Counted from the first letter of the stretch, positions 15,501 through 24,760 are shown. The stretch: DNA of 64,000 bases from Natronorubrum halalkaliphilum (GCF_009834785.1 NZ_WUYX01000038.1:2947-66946), one strand, 5' to 3'. Notes: generated by a model from the letters alone, not told the origin. Numbers and translations are program-made.

Positions 15501-16436
15501 CTACTCGAGTACCCAACTCAACAGCGCCTTCTGCGCGTGAAGGCGATTCTCCGCCTGGTCGAAGACGACCGAGCGGTCGCTCTCGATGACCTCGTCGGTG
15601 ATCTCCTCGCCGCGGTGGGCGGGCAGACAGTGCATGACCGACGCCTCGGGGGCGTACTCGAGCAGCTCCGAACTGACCTGAAAGCCCTCGAAGGCGTTCA
15701 TGCGGACGTCGCGTTCGTCCTCCTGACCCATGCTGATCCAGACGTCGGTGTAGATGATGTCGGCCTCGGAAACGGCTTCGATCGGGTCGGTCGTGACGGT
15801 CGGGTCGCCGCCGAGGTCTCGAGCGCGTTCGAAGACGGTTTCGTCGATGCCGTACCCCTCGGGCGTGGCGACGGTCAGATCGATCCCGGCGATCGCACAG
15901 CCAAGCGCGAACGACTGGGCGACGTTGTTACCATCGCCGACCCAGGCGGCCGACACGCCCTCAAGCCCGCCCTCCTGCTCGCGGATCGTCAGCAGATCGG
16001 CGAGCGTCTGGCAGGGGTGGGCGTCGTCGGTCAATCCGTTGACGACCGGTACCGAGGAGTACTCCGCGAGCACCTCGATGTTCTCGTGTTTGAACACGCG
16101 GGCCATCACCGCGTCGACGTACCGCGAGAGCGTTCTCGAGGTATCTTTCAGCGGTTCGCCACGCCCCAGTTGGATGTCGTCTTCGCCGAGGAAGACGGCG
16201 TGGCCGCCGAGTTGGGTCATCCCCGTTTCGAAGGAGACGCGGGTCCGCGTACTCGGCTTCTGGAAGATCATTCCCAGTGTCTGGTCCTCGAGGTCGGCGT
16301 GGTCGTCGCCCTGCTGTTGGGCCCGCTTGTACTCGAGGGCCAGATCGAGGACCTCGTCGAGTTCGCTCGGCGAAACGTCGTCGATGTCGAGGAAGTGACG
16401 GGGATCGCTGTCGTCCTCGGTGTCGGCTCCGTTCAT
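15501..16436 (-). CDS. argF: Ornithine carbamoyltransferase
   Basis: The protein has 311 residues. It makes citrulline from ornithine and carbamoyl phosphate. Motifs: STRTR (carbamoyl-phosphate site) in FQKPSTRTRVSFE, HPCQTLADLLT (ornithine side), the SMGQE loop, and the catalytic HCLPAHRG. Length is normal for the family. It is the last gene of the arginine operon; its ATG overlaps the lysK/argE stop by four bases. Carbamoyl-phosphate synthase genes are not in the window. Confidence 0.96.
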   Translation of the reverse strand: MNGADTEDDSDPRHFLDIDDVSPSELDEVLDLALEYKRAQQQGDDHADLEDQTLGMIFQKPSTRTRVSFETGMTQLGGHAVFLGEDDIQLGRGEPLKDTSRTLSRYVDAVMARVFKHENIEVLAEYSSVPVVNGLTDDAHPCQTLADLLTIREQEGGLEGVSAAWVGDGNNVAQSFALGCAIAGIDLTVATPEGYGIDETVFERARDLGGDPTVTTDPIEAVSEADIIYTDVWISMGQEDERDVRMNAFEGFQVSSELLEYAPEASVMHCLPAHRGEEITDEVIESDRSVVFDQAENRLHAQKALLSWVLE

Positions 16437-17593
16437 TTGCCGTCACCTCCGCGCAACGTCGTCGAAACGCGCTCGAGGATTTCGACGGATCGGTCGAACT
16501 CCGCCAGCGAGAGGCGTTCGTCCGGCGCGTGATCGAGTTCCGAGTTCCCGGGTCCGTAGGTGACCATCGGACAGTCCCACGTCCCGGCGTAGAGGTTCAT
16601 GTCGCTGGTCCCGGTCTTGCGCAGGAGTCGGGGATCGCCACCCTCCTTGCGGATCGCCGCCCGGAACGCGCGCGCGACCTCGGTTCGCGGACTCTCCATC
16701 ACCGGGGGAATCGGCTCGTCCCAGGAGACGGTCCCGATCTCGAGGCCGGCTTCGGCCGTTTCGCGGACCGAATCGGCGTCCAATCTCGGTGGAACGCGCA
16801 ACTGAACGTCGAGCGTCGCCTCGACGGAGAGCCCGTCCTCGCTGATCCCGCCGTCGATATCGACGGGTTTGGCGGTCACGCGCTCGAAGACGGGTACTTC
16901 GGCGGCTTCGCCGCCTCCGTCTCGTCGGTCCGGTGGACCGACGCCGTACTCGTCGTTCTCGAAGGCGGCTTCGACGCCGTTCCACCAGTTGGTCGCGTGC
17001 TGGATCGCGTTGGGTTCCGGTCGCGAGGTGTGGCCGGACTCGCTGGTGGCGACGTAGGTCCCCGCCAGGAAGCCGCGGTAACCGAGCGTGATGCCCGTCG
17101 CACCGCTTGGCTCGCCGTTGACGACCGCGTCGGGTTCCTCGCGATCCTCGACGAGGTGCCGTGCGCCTCGGGAACTGGTCTCTTCGCCGACGACGCCGAC
17201 GAAGGAGACGCCCGTGCGGACGGCTGCGGCGGCCATCGCGGCCAGCGGGCCGGTCGCGTCGACGCTTCCGCGGCCCCAGAGGACGTCCTCGCCTTCCGCG
17301 TCGGCGATGTCCGCCTCGACGTCGTCCTCGTCCGCCGGCTGTACCTCCACCGGAATTTCGCCTGGAACGGTGTCGATGTGTGACGTCAACAGGACGGCGT
17401 CGTCCGCGGGTGCGCGAACGTTGCCGATCTCGTCGATCCACGCTTCGCGCCCGTAGCCGTCGAAGAAGTCGACGAGTTCCTCGGCGGCCGCCGCCTCCTC
17501 GCCCGAGGGCGACGGAATCGAGACGAGGTCGATCAGCAGTTGACGTGCGTCCTCGAGCGACACGTCGTTCGTCTCTTCCATCGTCGCGCTCAT
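16433..17593 (-). CDS. lysK: [LysW]-ornithine/lysine hydrolase (ArgE/LysK type)
   Basis: The protein has 386 residues. It is an M20-family metallopeptidase that releases ornithine (and possibly lysine) from the LysW carrier in the last carrier-bound step. Motifs: LLTSHIDTVPGE (metal-binding His-x-Asp), LWGRGSVDATGPLAAM (bridging Asp), GVVGEETSSRGARH (catalytic Glu-Glu), VNGEPSG, and SDMNLYAGTW. The ATG at 17593 (MSATMEETND) is chosen because it overlaps the argD stop by four bases. A long upstream extension of the frame to 18082 is Arg-rich shadow of argD. A histidine near the C-terminus completes the metal site. Confidence 0.93.
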   Translation of the reverse strand: MSATMEETNDVSLEDARQLLIDLVSIPSPSGEEAAAAEELVDFFDGYGREAWIDEIGNVRAPADDAVLLTSHIDTVPGEIPVEVQPADEDDVEADIADAEGEDVLWGRGSVDATGPLAAMAAAAVRTGVSFVGVVGEETSSRGARHLVEDREEPDAVVNGEPSGATGITLGYRGFLAGTYVATSESGHTSRPEPNAIQHATNWWNGVEAAFENDEYGVGPPDRRDGGGEAAEVPVFERVTAKPVDIDGGISEDGLSVEATLDVQLRVPPRLDADSVRETAEAGLEIGTVSWDEPIPPVMESPRTEVARAFRAAIRKEGGDPRLLRKTGTSDMNLYAGTWDCPMVTYGPGNSELDHAPDERLSLAEFDRSVEILERVSTTLRGGDGK

Positions 17594-18744
17594 GAGTCCG
17601 CGCTCACCTCGGGAGCGACGATCTCGGTCAGTGCGTCCACGAGTTGGTCGGCTCCCGATTCGTCGATCACGAGCGGCGGCAGCAGGCGCAACACGGTCCG
17701 ACCCGCGGGCAGCGCCAGGATCTGGTGGTTCATCGCCAGGTCGCGAGCGACGCGGTTCGCACCGCGTTTCAACTCGATCCCGACGAGCAGGCCGTTGCCG
17801 CGAACGTCGCGCACTTCGTCGCCGACTGCGGCCTCGAGTTCGCCGGTGAGATAGTCGCCCATCTCGGCGGCGTGGGCGGGCCACTCTTCTTCGACCAGCG
17901 TCGAAACGGTCGCGTGGACCGCCGCGGAGACGACGGGACCGCCGCTGAACGTGGCGTTGTGGGAGGCCGCGCCGTCGGCGATCCAGTCGCGAACTGCGAC
18001 CGCACCGACGGGCAGGCCGTTGCCGAGCCCCTTCGCCGTCGTGAGTACGTCGGGCGTGACGCCCGCGCGCTGGCAGGCCCACATCTCGCCCGTCCGTCCC
18101 ATGCCGGTCTGGACCTCGTCGAAGACGAGCGCCGCGCCGGTCTCCTCGGTACGTTCGCGGGCCGTCTCGAGGTAGCCCGCGGGCGGGACGTTGATCCCGC
18201 CTTCACCCTGAATCGGCTCGAGAATGACGGCTGCGGTTTCGTCGTCCACGGCGGCTGCGAGCTCCTCGCCGTCGCCGTAGGGGACGAACTCTACGTCCCC
18301 AGCGAGGGGTTCGAACGGCTCCTTGTACTTGTCCTTCCAGGTCGCCGCGAGCGAGCCCATCGTTCGGCCGTGGAACGAGCGGGTCGCCGCGATGATCTTC
18401 GACTCGCCGGTCGCCGAGCGGGCGAACTTCAAGGCGGCCTCGTTGGCCTCGGTCCCGGAGTTACAGAACCAGGCGGACTCGAGTCCGTCGGGCGTCGCCG
18501 CGACGAGCGCGGCGTAGGCGTCCTCCCGGGACTGTACGGGATAGGAGGAGTCGACGAACGTCAGCTTGCCGACCTGCTCCTGGACGGCCTCGACGACCGC
18601 GGGGTGGCTGTGACCCAGCGGCGTGCACGCGAAACTCGCGCCGGCGTCGAGATACGCCGTGTCGTCTGCGGTGTAGAGGTACGGGCCCTCGCCGCGTTCG
18701 ATACCGATCGGCTTGCTGCCGGAGATAAAGTCGTGATCGCTCAT
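17590..18744 (-). CDS. argD: Acetylornithine/[LysW]-glutamate-semialdehyde aminotransferase
   Basis: The protein has 384 residues. It is a class III PLP aminotransferase that transfers an amino group to the carrier-bound glutamate semialdehyde. Visible: GTEANEAALKFAR (PLP phosphate contact), FHGRTMGSLAAT, EPIQGEGG, FDEVQTGMGRTG (PLP-ring Asp), and TTAKGLGNGLPVG with the Schiff-base lysine. Length matches the family. The start overlaps the argB stop by four bases, and the stop overlaps the lysK start. The operon context points to a role on LysW-linked substrates rather than free N-acetylornithine. Confidence 0.94.
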   Translation of the reverse strand: MSDHDFISGSKPIGIERGEGPYLYTADDTAYLDAGASFACTPLGHSHPAVVEAVQEQVGKLTFVDSSYPVQSREDAYAALVAATPDGLESAWFCNSGTEANEAALKFARSATGESKIIAATRSFHGRTMGSLAATWKDKYKEPFEPLAGDVEFVPYGDGEELAAAVDDETAAVILEPIQGEGGINVPPAGYLETARERTEETGAALVFDEVQTGMGRTGEMWACQRAGVTPDVLTTAKGLGNGLPVGAVAVRDWIADGAASHNATFSGGPVVSAAVHATVSTLVEEEWPAHAAEMGDYLTGELEAAVGDEVRDVRGNGLLVGIELKRGANRVARDLAMNHQILALPAGRTVLRLLPPLVIDESGADQLVDALTEIVAPEVSADS

Positions 18745-19607
18745 TTTGCGGCCTCCTGTGTCGCTTCGTTCTCCGCCTCGAGCACGCCGGGTTCGAGGGT
18801 CGTCCCCTCGCCCGCGAGGGCGCTCGTGATCGGCCCCTCGGCGTTGGCAGTCGCGACAATAACGGACGATGCGCCGCCCTCGAGCGCTTCCTCGGCGGCC
18901 ATCACTTTCTTCGTCATGAAGCCTTCGGCGGCAGCCTTGACGCCCTCGAACTCGGCGGGCGTCGCGGCCGAATCGATCTTGGTCGACTCGTCGTCGGGGT
19001 CCTCGTAGATGCCCGAAACGTCCGTGAGGACGACCAGGTCGGCCTCGAGCGCGCCCGCGATCGCAGCCGCCGCGCGGTCGGCATCGGCGTTGACGGCGGT
19101 GTACCCGCCAGATTTCTCCGTCCCCAACATGGGAACGGAGACGACGGGCGTGTACCCCCCCGCCAGGACGGTCTCGAGCAGGTCGGCGTTGACCGACTCG
19201 ATCTTGCCCGAGTGGTCGCCGCGTTTGATCTTCTTCTTGCCGTCTTCCTTGACGCGAACGGCGGACTTGCGCTTGCCGGAGAGCAGTTTTCCGTCGGTAC
19301 CCGAGAGGCCCACGGCGTCGACGCCCTCGTTCTGTAGGCTCTCCACCAGATCGGTGTTGAGCTTACCCGGCATCACCATCTTGAAGACGTCCATCGCGTC
19401 CTCGTCGGTGAACCGGCCGACGACGCCGCCGGGCGTCTCGACGTAGGTCGGTTCCTGGCCGAGTTCCTCGAGCGTTTCGTCGACGGCGGTCGAGCCGCCG
19501 TGCGTGAGGACGACGTCCTCGCCGTCTTCGACGAGGCTCGCGACGTCCGCGAGCGCGCCCTCTGGATCGACGGCGCGGGCGCCGCCGATTTTGACGACTA
19601 CTGTCAT
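18741..19607 (-). CDS. argB: [LysW]-glutamate/aminoadipate kinase (acetylglutamate kinase family)
   Basis: The protein has 288 residues. It phosphorylates the side-chain carboxylate of the glutamate held on LysW. An amino-acid-kinase fold is evident from MTVVVKIGGARA (ATP-site Lys), VLTHGGSTAVDE, the SGTDGKLLSGKRK loop, VNADADRAAAAIAGAL and VLTDVSGIYED. The basic KKKIKRGDHSGKI segment is characteristic of LysZ/ArgB acting on LysW. The argC stop TAG directly abuts this ATG with no spacer, and the gene's stop overlaps argD. Confidence 0.94.
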   Translation of the reverse strand: MTVVVKIGGARAVDPEGALADVASLVEDGEDVVLTHGGSTAVDETLEELGQEPTYVETPGGVVGRFTDEDAMDVFKMVMPGKLNTDLVESLQNEGVDAVGLSGTDGKLLSGKRKSAVRVKEDGKKKIKRGDHSGKIESVNADLLETVLAGGYTPVVSVPMLGTEKSGGYTAVNADADRAAAAIAGALEADLVVLTDVSGIYEDPDDESTKIDSAATPAEFEGVKAAAEGFMTKKVMAAEEALEGGASSVIVATANAEGPITSALAGEGTTLEPGVLEAENEATQEAAK

Positions 19608-20684
19608 CTATGGCGCCCCCACGGGGTGGAGCCCCGTAAACTCGAGCCCGGCCGTCTCCTCTAAGCCCAGCGCGATGTTGGCGGCGTGGACCGCCTGTCC
19701 CGCCGACCCCTTCATCATGTTGTCGATGGCCGAGAAGACGACGATGCGCTTGTTCGACGGGTCGAGTTCGAAGCCGACTTCGGCGAGGTTCGTCCCCGCG
19801 ACCGATTTGGGTTCCGGATACCGATAGACCCCGGAGCCGCCGGCGGCCATCCGGACGAACGGTTCGTCCTCGTAGCACCCTCTGTACGCTTTCCAGAGGT
19901 CGCCCTTCGAGACGGGCCCCGACGGGAAGACGTGGTTCGTCGCGCTCGCGCCGCGGATCATATCCACGGCGTGGCAGGTGAACGCGACCGACGTATCGAG
20001 GAACTGCTCAATTTCGGCCTCGTGGCGGTGGCCCGTCGGCGCGTACGGGCGGACGACGCCCGAGCGCTCGGGGTGACTTGAGGCCTCGCCGCCGCCCGCT
20101 CCCCCTTCGGAGGAGCCGACTTTGACGTCGACGACGATTTGTTCTCCACCGTCGAGAATGCCGTGCTCGAACAGCGGGTAGAGACCCAGAATCGTCGCGG
20201 TTGCGTTACAGCCGCCGCCCGCGATGAGTTCGGCACCCGCGAGGTTCTCCCGATTGATCTCGGGCAGTGCGTATTCGGCCTTCTCGAGGTACTCCGGCGC
20301 GCTGTGGCCGTCGTACCACTCGTCGTACTGTGCTTCGCTCTCGAGGCGGAAGTCCGCCGAGAGATCGACGACGGTGTCCGCGATGTGGAAGAAGTCGTCG
20401 ATCCGCCCCATCGAGACGCCGTGTGGCGTCGCCGCGAACAGGACGTCGACGCTCTCGAGGTCCTCGGGTTCGGTAAACCGCAGGTCCGTCCCCCGCAAGG
20501 GCGGGTGTACGGAACCGACGCTTTTCCCGGCCTTCGAGCGGCTGGTAACCTCCGCGATTTCGACGTTCGGGTGACTGGCGAGGAGTCTGAGGAGTTCGCC
20601 GCCCGTAAACCCGCTCCCGCCGATGACCGTCGCGGTGACGGTCTCGGCGTGTTCGTCCGCACCGGTTTCGGTGCCGACCGCCAT
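19608..20684 (-). CDS. argC: [LysW]-glutamyl-phosphate reductase (ArgC/LysY)
   Basis: The protein has 358 residues. This NADPH-dependent reductase turns the carrier-bound acyl phosphate into a semialdehyde. The Rossmann motif is VIGGSGFTGGELLRLL. The catalytic Cys159 lies in GGGCNATATILGL, and CHAVDMIRG and KGSAGQAVHAANIALG follow at the expected places. The ATG at 20682-20684 (MAVGTETGAD) is taken because it overlaps the argX stop. The longer frame to 21158 is a shadow of argX. Confidence 0.94.
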   Translation of the reverse strand: MAVGTETGADEHAETVTATVIGGSGFTGGELLRLLASHPNVEIAEVTSRSKAGKSVGSVHPPLRGTDLRFTEPEDLESVDVLFAATPHGVSMGRIDDFFHIADTVVDLSADFRLESEAQYDEWYDGHSAPEYLEKAEYALPEINRENLAGAELIAGGGCNATATILGLYPLFEHGILDGGEQIVVDVKVGSSEGGAGGGEASSHPERSGVVRPYAPTGHRHEAEIEQFLDTSVAFTCHAVDMIRGASATNHVFPSGPVSKGDLWKAYRGCYEDEPFVRMAAGGSGVYRYPEPKSVAGTNLAEVGFELDPSNKRIVVFSAIDNMMKGSAGQAVHAANIALGLEETAGLEFTGLHPVGAP

Positions 20685-21568
20685 CAGGCGCTCACCTCGA
20701 GGGGCTCGTCGGCCGCGCTGGCTGCCTTCGTCTCGAGCCAGTCGACGACGGTGCCGGCGATGTCGGTGTCGACGGCGCCGTCGAGCGCCTTGAACTCGAC
20801 CGTGTGGTTGACCTCGTGGACCGTGTACCCCTCGTCGGTCTCCATGAGGTCGATACCCAGCAGGCCGCCGCCGACGGCGTCGCTGGCCTTCTTGACCAAC
20901 TCTTTCGCTTCCGCGTCGGGCTCGAAGACGTTCGTCTCTGCGCCCTTGGCGGCGTTGGTGATCCAGTGGTCGGAGGAACGGACCATGCCGGCGATCGGCT
21001 CGCCGTCGGTCGCGAGCACGCGGATGTCCCGTCCGGGTTTGTCGACGAACTCCTGGACGTAGAACACCTTGTGCTCGTAGTGGCCGAGCGTGGCCTTGTG
21101 CTCCAGAATCGCTTCTGCAGCATCTGGCGAGTCGATCTTGGCCATCAGGCGGCCCCACGAACCCACGACGGGTTTGAGGACGCAGGGGTAGCCAAACTGC
21201 TCGATAGCCTCCATGGCAGTCTCCTTGGTGAAGGCGACTTTCGTCGCCGGAGTCGGGACGCCGGCTTTCTCGAGCGCGAGGCTGTTCTTGACCTTATCGG
21301 CGCAGATGTCCGCGGTCTCGTGGCTGTTGACCACGGGGATGCCGTAGGCCTCGAAGAACTGCGTGGCGTACAGGCTCCGGCTCGTGGCGAGACAGCGGTC
21401 GACGACGATGTCGAGGTCCTGGAACGCTTCGGCGGCCTCGCTGATGTCGAACGTCTGCTTGCGGACGTCAATCTTCTCGATCTCGTGGTCGCGTTCGCGA
21501 AGCTCGTTCAGTAGCAGCTTCTCGTCCTTGCGAATCCGGGAATAGAGTATTCCTATTTGCAAGGTCAC
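20684..21568 (-). CDS. argX: Glutamate--LysW ligase (ArgX/LysX)
   Basis: The protein has 294 residues. It is an ATP-grasp ligase (RimK-like) that attaches the amino group of glutamate to the C-terminal Glu of LysW, the entry step of the pathway. Visible: IGILYSRIRKDEK at the N-terminus, NSHETADICADK, PCVLKPVVGSWGR (ATP-site lysine), and GIDLMETDEGYTVHEVNHTVEFK with the Mg-binding Glu/Asn. The start is a GTG at 21566-21568 that overlaps the lysW stop (GTGA). Whether it also uses 2-aminoadipate for lysine cannot be decided here; a second complete lysine set is not visible. Confidence 0.93.
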   Translation of the reverse strand: MTLQIGILYSRIRKDEKLLLNELRERDHEIEKIDVRKQTFDISEAAEAFQDLDIVVDRCLATSRSLYATQFFEAYGIPVVNSHETADICADKVKNSLALEKAGVPTPATKVAFTKETAMEAIEQFGYPCVLKPVVGSWGRLMAKIDSPDAAEAILEHKATLGHYEHKVFYVQEFVDKPGRDIRVLATDGEPIAGMVRSSDHWITNAAKGAETNVFEPDAEAKELVKKASDAVGGGLLGIDLMETDEGYTVHEVNHTVEFKALDGAVDTDIAGTVVDWLETKAASAADEPLEVSA

Positions 21569-21729
21569 TCACCCCAGTCCTCTTCGAGCTCCGGGGCTCG
21601 CTCGAGGACTGGCGGCTCGGTGTCGACGACTTCTAGCTCTGCTCCACAGGTCGTACAGTCAACGATCTCTCCCACTTCCAGATCGTCGTGCAGGGACACT
21701 TCCGCCCCACACTCGACGCATTCGGTCAT
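21565..21729 (-). CDS. lysW: Amino-group carrier protein LysW/ArgW
   Basis: The protein has 54 residues from the ATG at 21727-21729. It carries a zinc ribbon, CVECG and CTTCG, and ends in the diagnostic EDWGE. The gamma-carboxyl of the last glutamate is where glutamate is attached. It shields the amino group through the argX-argC-argB-argD-lysK steps, replacing N-acetylation. A start 15 codons further upstream is open, but the TATA box at 21756-21762 fits the shorter form. It is the first gene of the seven-gene operon. Confidence 0.95.
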   Translation of the reverse strand: MTECVECGAEVSLHDDLEVGEIVDCTTCGAELEVVDTEPPVLERAPELEEDWGE

Positions 21730-21755
21730 TGTACTCGCAACTGAGAGCCGATCAC

Positions 21756-21762
21756 CCTTAAA
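21756..21762 (-). promoter_or_regulatory. TATA box of the lysW-argF operon
   Basis: On the minus strand GGGTTTAAGGG centres about 30 bases before the ATG at 21729, giving a near-leaderless mRNA for the whole seven-gene operon. Confidence 0.55.
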
Positions 21763-21975
21763 CCCTTCGAACATATCAGAAAGCTTATCAAGCCTATACT
21801 ACGCACTAACGGTGTGAAAAGACTATTTTCCGGCAGTTTTTGTTCGCCATATCATGAATTTGGTAGTTTGTCCCCCGGCGGGGACGGCCGCGGCGGAAGC
21901 GGGGTCCGCACTCGCTCACAGGCGAGAGACGGGCCTACAAGCGGGAACCGCCGAACGATCGACCGAACGAGCAAC

Positions 21976-23484
21976 TTACACATACCCGTTCACCTCCTCG
22001 CGGAGCGCTCCGTGTGCGTCCTCGAGCGCAGCCTCCATTTCCGAGCGAACCGCGCTGTCGGCCGCGAGCGCCTCGCGAGCGGCCTCGAGTTGCTCGGCGA
22101 CGGCCTCGGGGGCTGGGCCGCCCCGTGAATCGCGGCTCGCAACGCTTTCGGCGGGGTCGAGTGCGTCCTCGACGGCACCGGGGTCGACGTACGACTCGAG
22201 CGGTTCGCCGAGGACGTCCTCGGCGGCCGCCTCGAGGGCGTCGTAGTTCGACCCGTTCTCGGCTGCGATTGCGACGACCTCGTGAGCCGTCCGGAACGGA
22301 AGCCCGTTCGCGGCCAGCAGGTCCGCGACGCCGGTTGCCGTCGAAAAGCCCTCCCCCGCTTCGGCGGCGAGGGCCGCCTCGTTCCAGTCGGCGGTCGCCA
22401 CCGCTCCGGCGGCGACCTCGCCCGCTTCCGTCACGGCGTCGACGGTCTCCCAGGCGTGAGTCGTCGCCCGCTGCAGGTCCCGGTTGTACGCGCGGGGCAA
22501 TCCTTTGAGCGTCGTCGTCAGTCCCTGGACGCTGCCGGCCGCGTCGCCCGCGACCGCGCGGACGAGTTCGAGCGTGTCCGGATTCTTCTTCTGGGGCATG
22601 ATCGACGACGTCGAGGCGTAGTCGTCCGCGAGGTCGACGAAGCTGCGGTTGGCGAAGATAATGACGTCCTCCGCCAGCCCCGACAGTGTCGTCGCGTGCG
22701 TCGACAGCGCCTGCGTGGTCTCGAGCAGGAAGTCCCGGCTCGAGGAGGCGTCCATCGAGTTCTCGACAACGCCCTCGAATCCCAGTAGTTCGGCCGCGCG
22801 CTCGCGGTCGATGTCGAACGTCGTGCCCGCGAAGGCGGCGCCACCCAGCGGCGACTGGTTGATCCGCTGGTAGGCCTCGAGCAGCCGTTCCGTATCGCGG
22901 GCCACGGCGCCCTCGTAGGAGCACGCCCAGTGGGCCACGGTGGTCGGCTGGGCGGGCTGGAGGTGGGTGTAGCCGGGCATGATCGTCTCGGTGTGCTCGG
23001 CCGCCACGTCGAGCAGCGCCTCGCGCAGTGCGAGGGTCGTCTCGATGGCCTCGAGAACGTCCTCGCGCAGGCGGTAGCGGATGCAGGTCGCGACCTCGTC
23101 GTTGCGCGAGCGCGCGGTGTGCATCTTGCCGCCGTCCGCGCCGACCTGCTCGATGACGGCCGTCTCGATGGCCTCGTGGACGTCCTCGCCGTCGGGCAAG
23201 GAGTCGTGGCCGTCGACCTCGATAGCGTCGAGGGCGGTCAGCACGTCGCCCGCGACGTCGTCCTCGACGATCCCCTGCTCGGCCAGCATGAGGACGTGTG
23301 CGCGGTCGACCTCGAGGTCGGCCTCGAAGATCCGCCGGTCGGCCTCGAGCGAGGAGAGGAAGCTCCGGGCGGGGCCGCCGCTAAATCGGTCCCGCCGGAC
23401 GACGCCCTCACCGTCGCCGTTTCCGTCGGCTGCGACGGCGGACTCGACCTCGACTGCGTCGTCGTGAGCGCTCTCCTCGGTCAT
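21976..23484 (-). CDS. argH: Argininosuccinate lyase
   Basis: The protein has 502 residues. It splits argininosuccinate into arginine and fumarate. The conserved regions of the fumarase/aspartase superfamily are visible: MHTARSRNDEVATCIRYRLR (region 1), PGYTHLQPAQPTTVAHW (catalytic His), and SSIMPQKKNPDTLELVRA (mobile signature loop with the catalytic serine). The gene follows argG with two bases between stop and start. The N-terminus has an acidic extension typical of haloarchaeal members. Confidence 0.95.
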   Translation of the reverse strand: MTEESAHDDAVEVESAVAADGNGDGEGVVRRDRFSGGPARSFLSSLEADRRIFEADLEVDRAHVLMLAEQGIVEDDVAGDVLTALDAIEVDGHDSLPDGEDVHEAIETAVIEQVGADGGKMHTARSRNDEVATCIRYRLREDVLEAIETTLALREALLDVAAEHTETIMPGYTHLQPAQPTTVAHWACSYEGAVARDTERLLEAYQRINQSPLGGAAFAGTTFDIDRERAAELLGFEGVVENSMDASSSRDFLLETTQALSTHATTLSGLAEDVIIFANRSFVDLADDYASTSSIMPQKKNPDTLELVRAVAGDAAGSVQGLTTTLKGLPRAYNRDLQRATTHAWETVDAVTEAGEVAAGAVATADWNEAALAAEAGEGFSTATGVADLLAANGLPFRTAHEVVAIAAENGSNYDALEAAAEDVLGEPLESYVDPGAVEDALDPAESVASRDSRGGPAPEAVAEQLEAAREALAADSAVRSEMEAALEDAHGALREEVNGYV

Positions 23485-23486
23485 CG

Positions 23487-24725
23487 TTACTCGTCCTCGT
23501 TCTCGCCGCTCCCGTCGGTGGCGAGTTCGACTTCGGTATCTTCGTCTTCGTTCTCGGTCACCGAGTTCGCGAGACGACGCTGGAAGCCGTGGTACTTCGC
23601 GACGCCCGTGGCGTCTTCCTGCTCGATCTTCCCGACCGTCTCCGTGTCGAAGGAGGCGTGTTCGGCCGAGTACGCCGCGTACTCGCTGTCGCGTGCGACG
23701 GCGCGAGCCTGGCCGCCCTCGAAGCGGATCGTGACGGTGCCGGTGACGCGCTGTTGGGTCTCGTCGACGAAGCCCTCGAGGGCGTCGACGAGCGGCGCAT
23801 CGATCAGGCCCTCGTAGCCCTTCTTCGACCAGCGCTGGTCGATCAGCTGTTTGAACTCGCGTTCTTCCTGCGTGAGGACGAGCCCCTCGAGCGCTTCGTG
23901 GGCGTTAAGCAGCGTCGTCGCAGCCGGGTGCTCGTAGTTCTCACGAACTTTCAGACCGAGCATGCGGTCTTCCATCGAATCGGTGCGACCGACGCCGTAG
24001 GCCCCGGCTACGCCGTTTAAGTGCTCGATGAGGTCGACCGGATCGTACTCGACGCCGTCGACGGCGATGGGGTACCCCTTCTCGAAGGCGATCTCGATCT
24101 CCTGGGTCTCCGCGGACGGATCGTTCGTCCACTCGTAGATCTCCTTGGGCGGGACGTAGCTGGGGTCCTCGAGTTCGTCGCCCTCGACCGAGCGACTCCA
24201 GAGGTTGGTGTCGACCGACCAGTCGCCGCCGCTGCCGCCCTCCACGGGCAGCCCCTTCTCGTCGGCGTACTCCTGTTCCCACTCGCGGGTGAGGCCGAGT
24301 TCGCGGACGGGCGCGATGACCTCGAGGTCCGAATCGCGCCAGACGGCTTCGAACCGCAGCTGGTCGTTCCCCTTGCCCGTACAGCCGTGGGCGATGCCGG
24401 TACAGCCCTGCTCCTCCGCGACCTCGAGGATCGCGTTCGCGATCACGGGGCGGGCGAGTGCGGTGCCGAGCGGGTAGCCCTGATACGTCGCGTTCGCGCG
24501 AACGCTGTCGAGACAGAGTTGTGCAAATTCCTCCTTTGCGTCGACGACGTAGTGGTCCAGACCGAGCGCTTCCGCAGTTTCTTCAGCTTCCTCGAACTCG
24601 GAAGCCGGCTGACCGACGTCGACCGTGACGCCGATAACGTCGTCGTATCCGTATTCTTCCTCGAGTAGCGGGACACAGACGGTCGTGTCCAGGCCGCCCG
24701 AGAACGCGAGTGCAACGCGTGTCAT
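23487..24725 (-). CDS. argG: Argininosuccinate synthase
   Basis: The protein has 412 residues. It condenses citrulline and aspartate with ATP. The N-terminal P-loop-type motif ALAFSGGLDTTVCVPLL binds ATP. GIAHGCTGKGNDQLRFE and REWEQEYADEKGLPVE are family signatures, and GRTDSMEDRMLGLKVRENYEHPAA closes the active site. The acidic C-terminal tail (NEDEDTEVELATDGSG) is a haloarchaeal extension. It is first in a two-gene unit with argH, with its own promoter, separate from the lysW operon. Confidence 0.95.
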   Translation of the reverse strand: MTRVALAFSGGLDTTVCVPLLEEEYGYDDVIGVTVDVGQPASEFEEAEETAEALGLDHYVVDAKEEFAQLCLDSVRANATYQGYPLGTALARPVIANAILEVAEEQGCTGIAHGCTGKGNDQLRFEAVWRDSDLEVIAPVRELGLTREWEQEYADEKGLPVEGGSGGDWSVDTNLWSRSVEGDELEDPSYVPPKEIYEWTNDPSAETQEIEIAFEKGYPIAVDGVEYDPVDLIEHLNGVAGAYGVGRTDSMEDRMLGLKVRENYEHPAATTLLNAHEALEGLVLTQEEREFKQLIDQRWSKKGYEGLIDAPLVDALEGFVDETQQRVTGTVTIRFEGGQARAVARDSEYAAYSAEHASFDTETVGKIEQEDATGVAKYHGFQRRLANSVTENEDEDTEVELATDGSGENEDE

Positions 24726-24754
24726 ATCGTACTCGAGGAAAGCAGCAGGACGGA

Positions 24755-24760
24755 CTTAAA
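24755..24760 (-). promoter_or_regulatory. TATA box of argGH
   Basis: On the minus strand this reads GAATTTAAGTCC, centred about 33 bases before the argG ATG. A short leader of about six bases is expected. Confidence 0.5.

Noticed and set aside
15275-15589. Plus-strand ORF with a short coiled-coil-like stretch (RIDDLERRIAALETERD)
   Set aside because: It starts inside an inverted repeat, runs into argF on the opposite strand and has Arg-rich ends; not enough for a gene.
17594-18082. N-terminal extension of the lysK frame
   Set aside because: Almost only Arg/Gly/Pro; it is the shadow of argD. The ATGA overlap defines the start at 17593.
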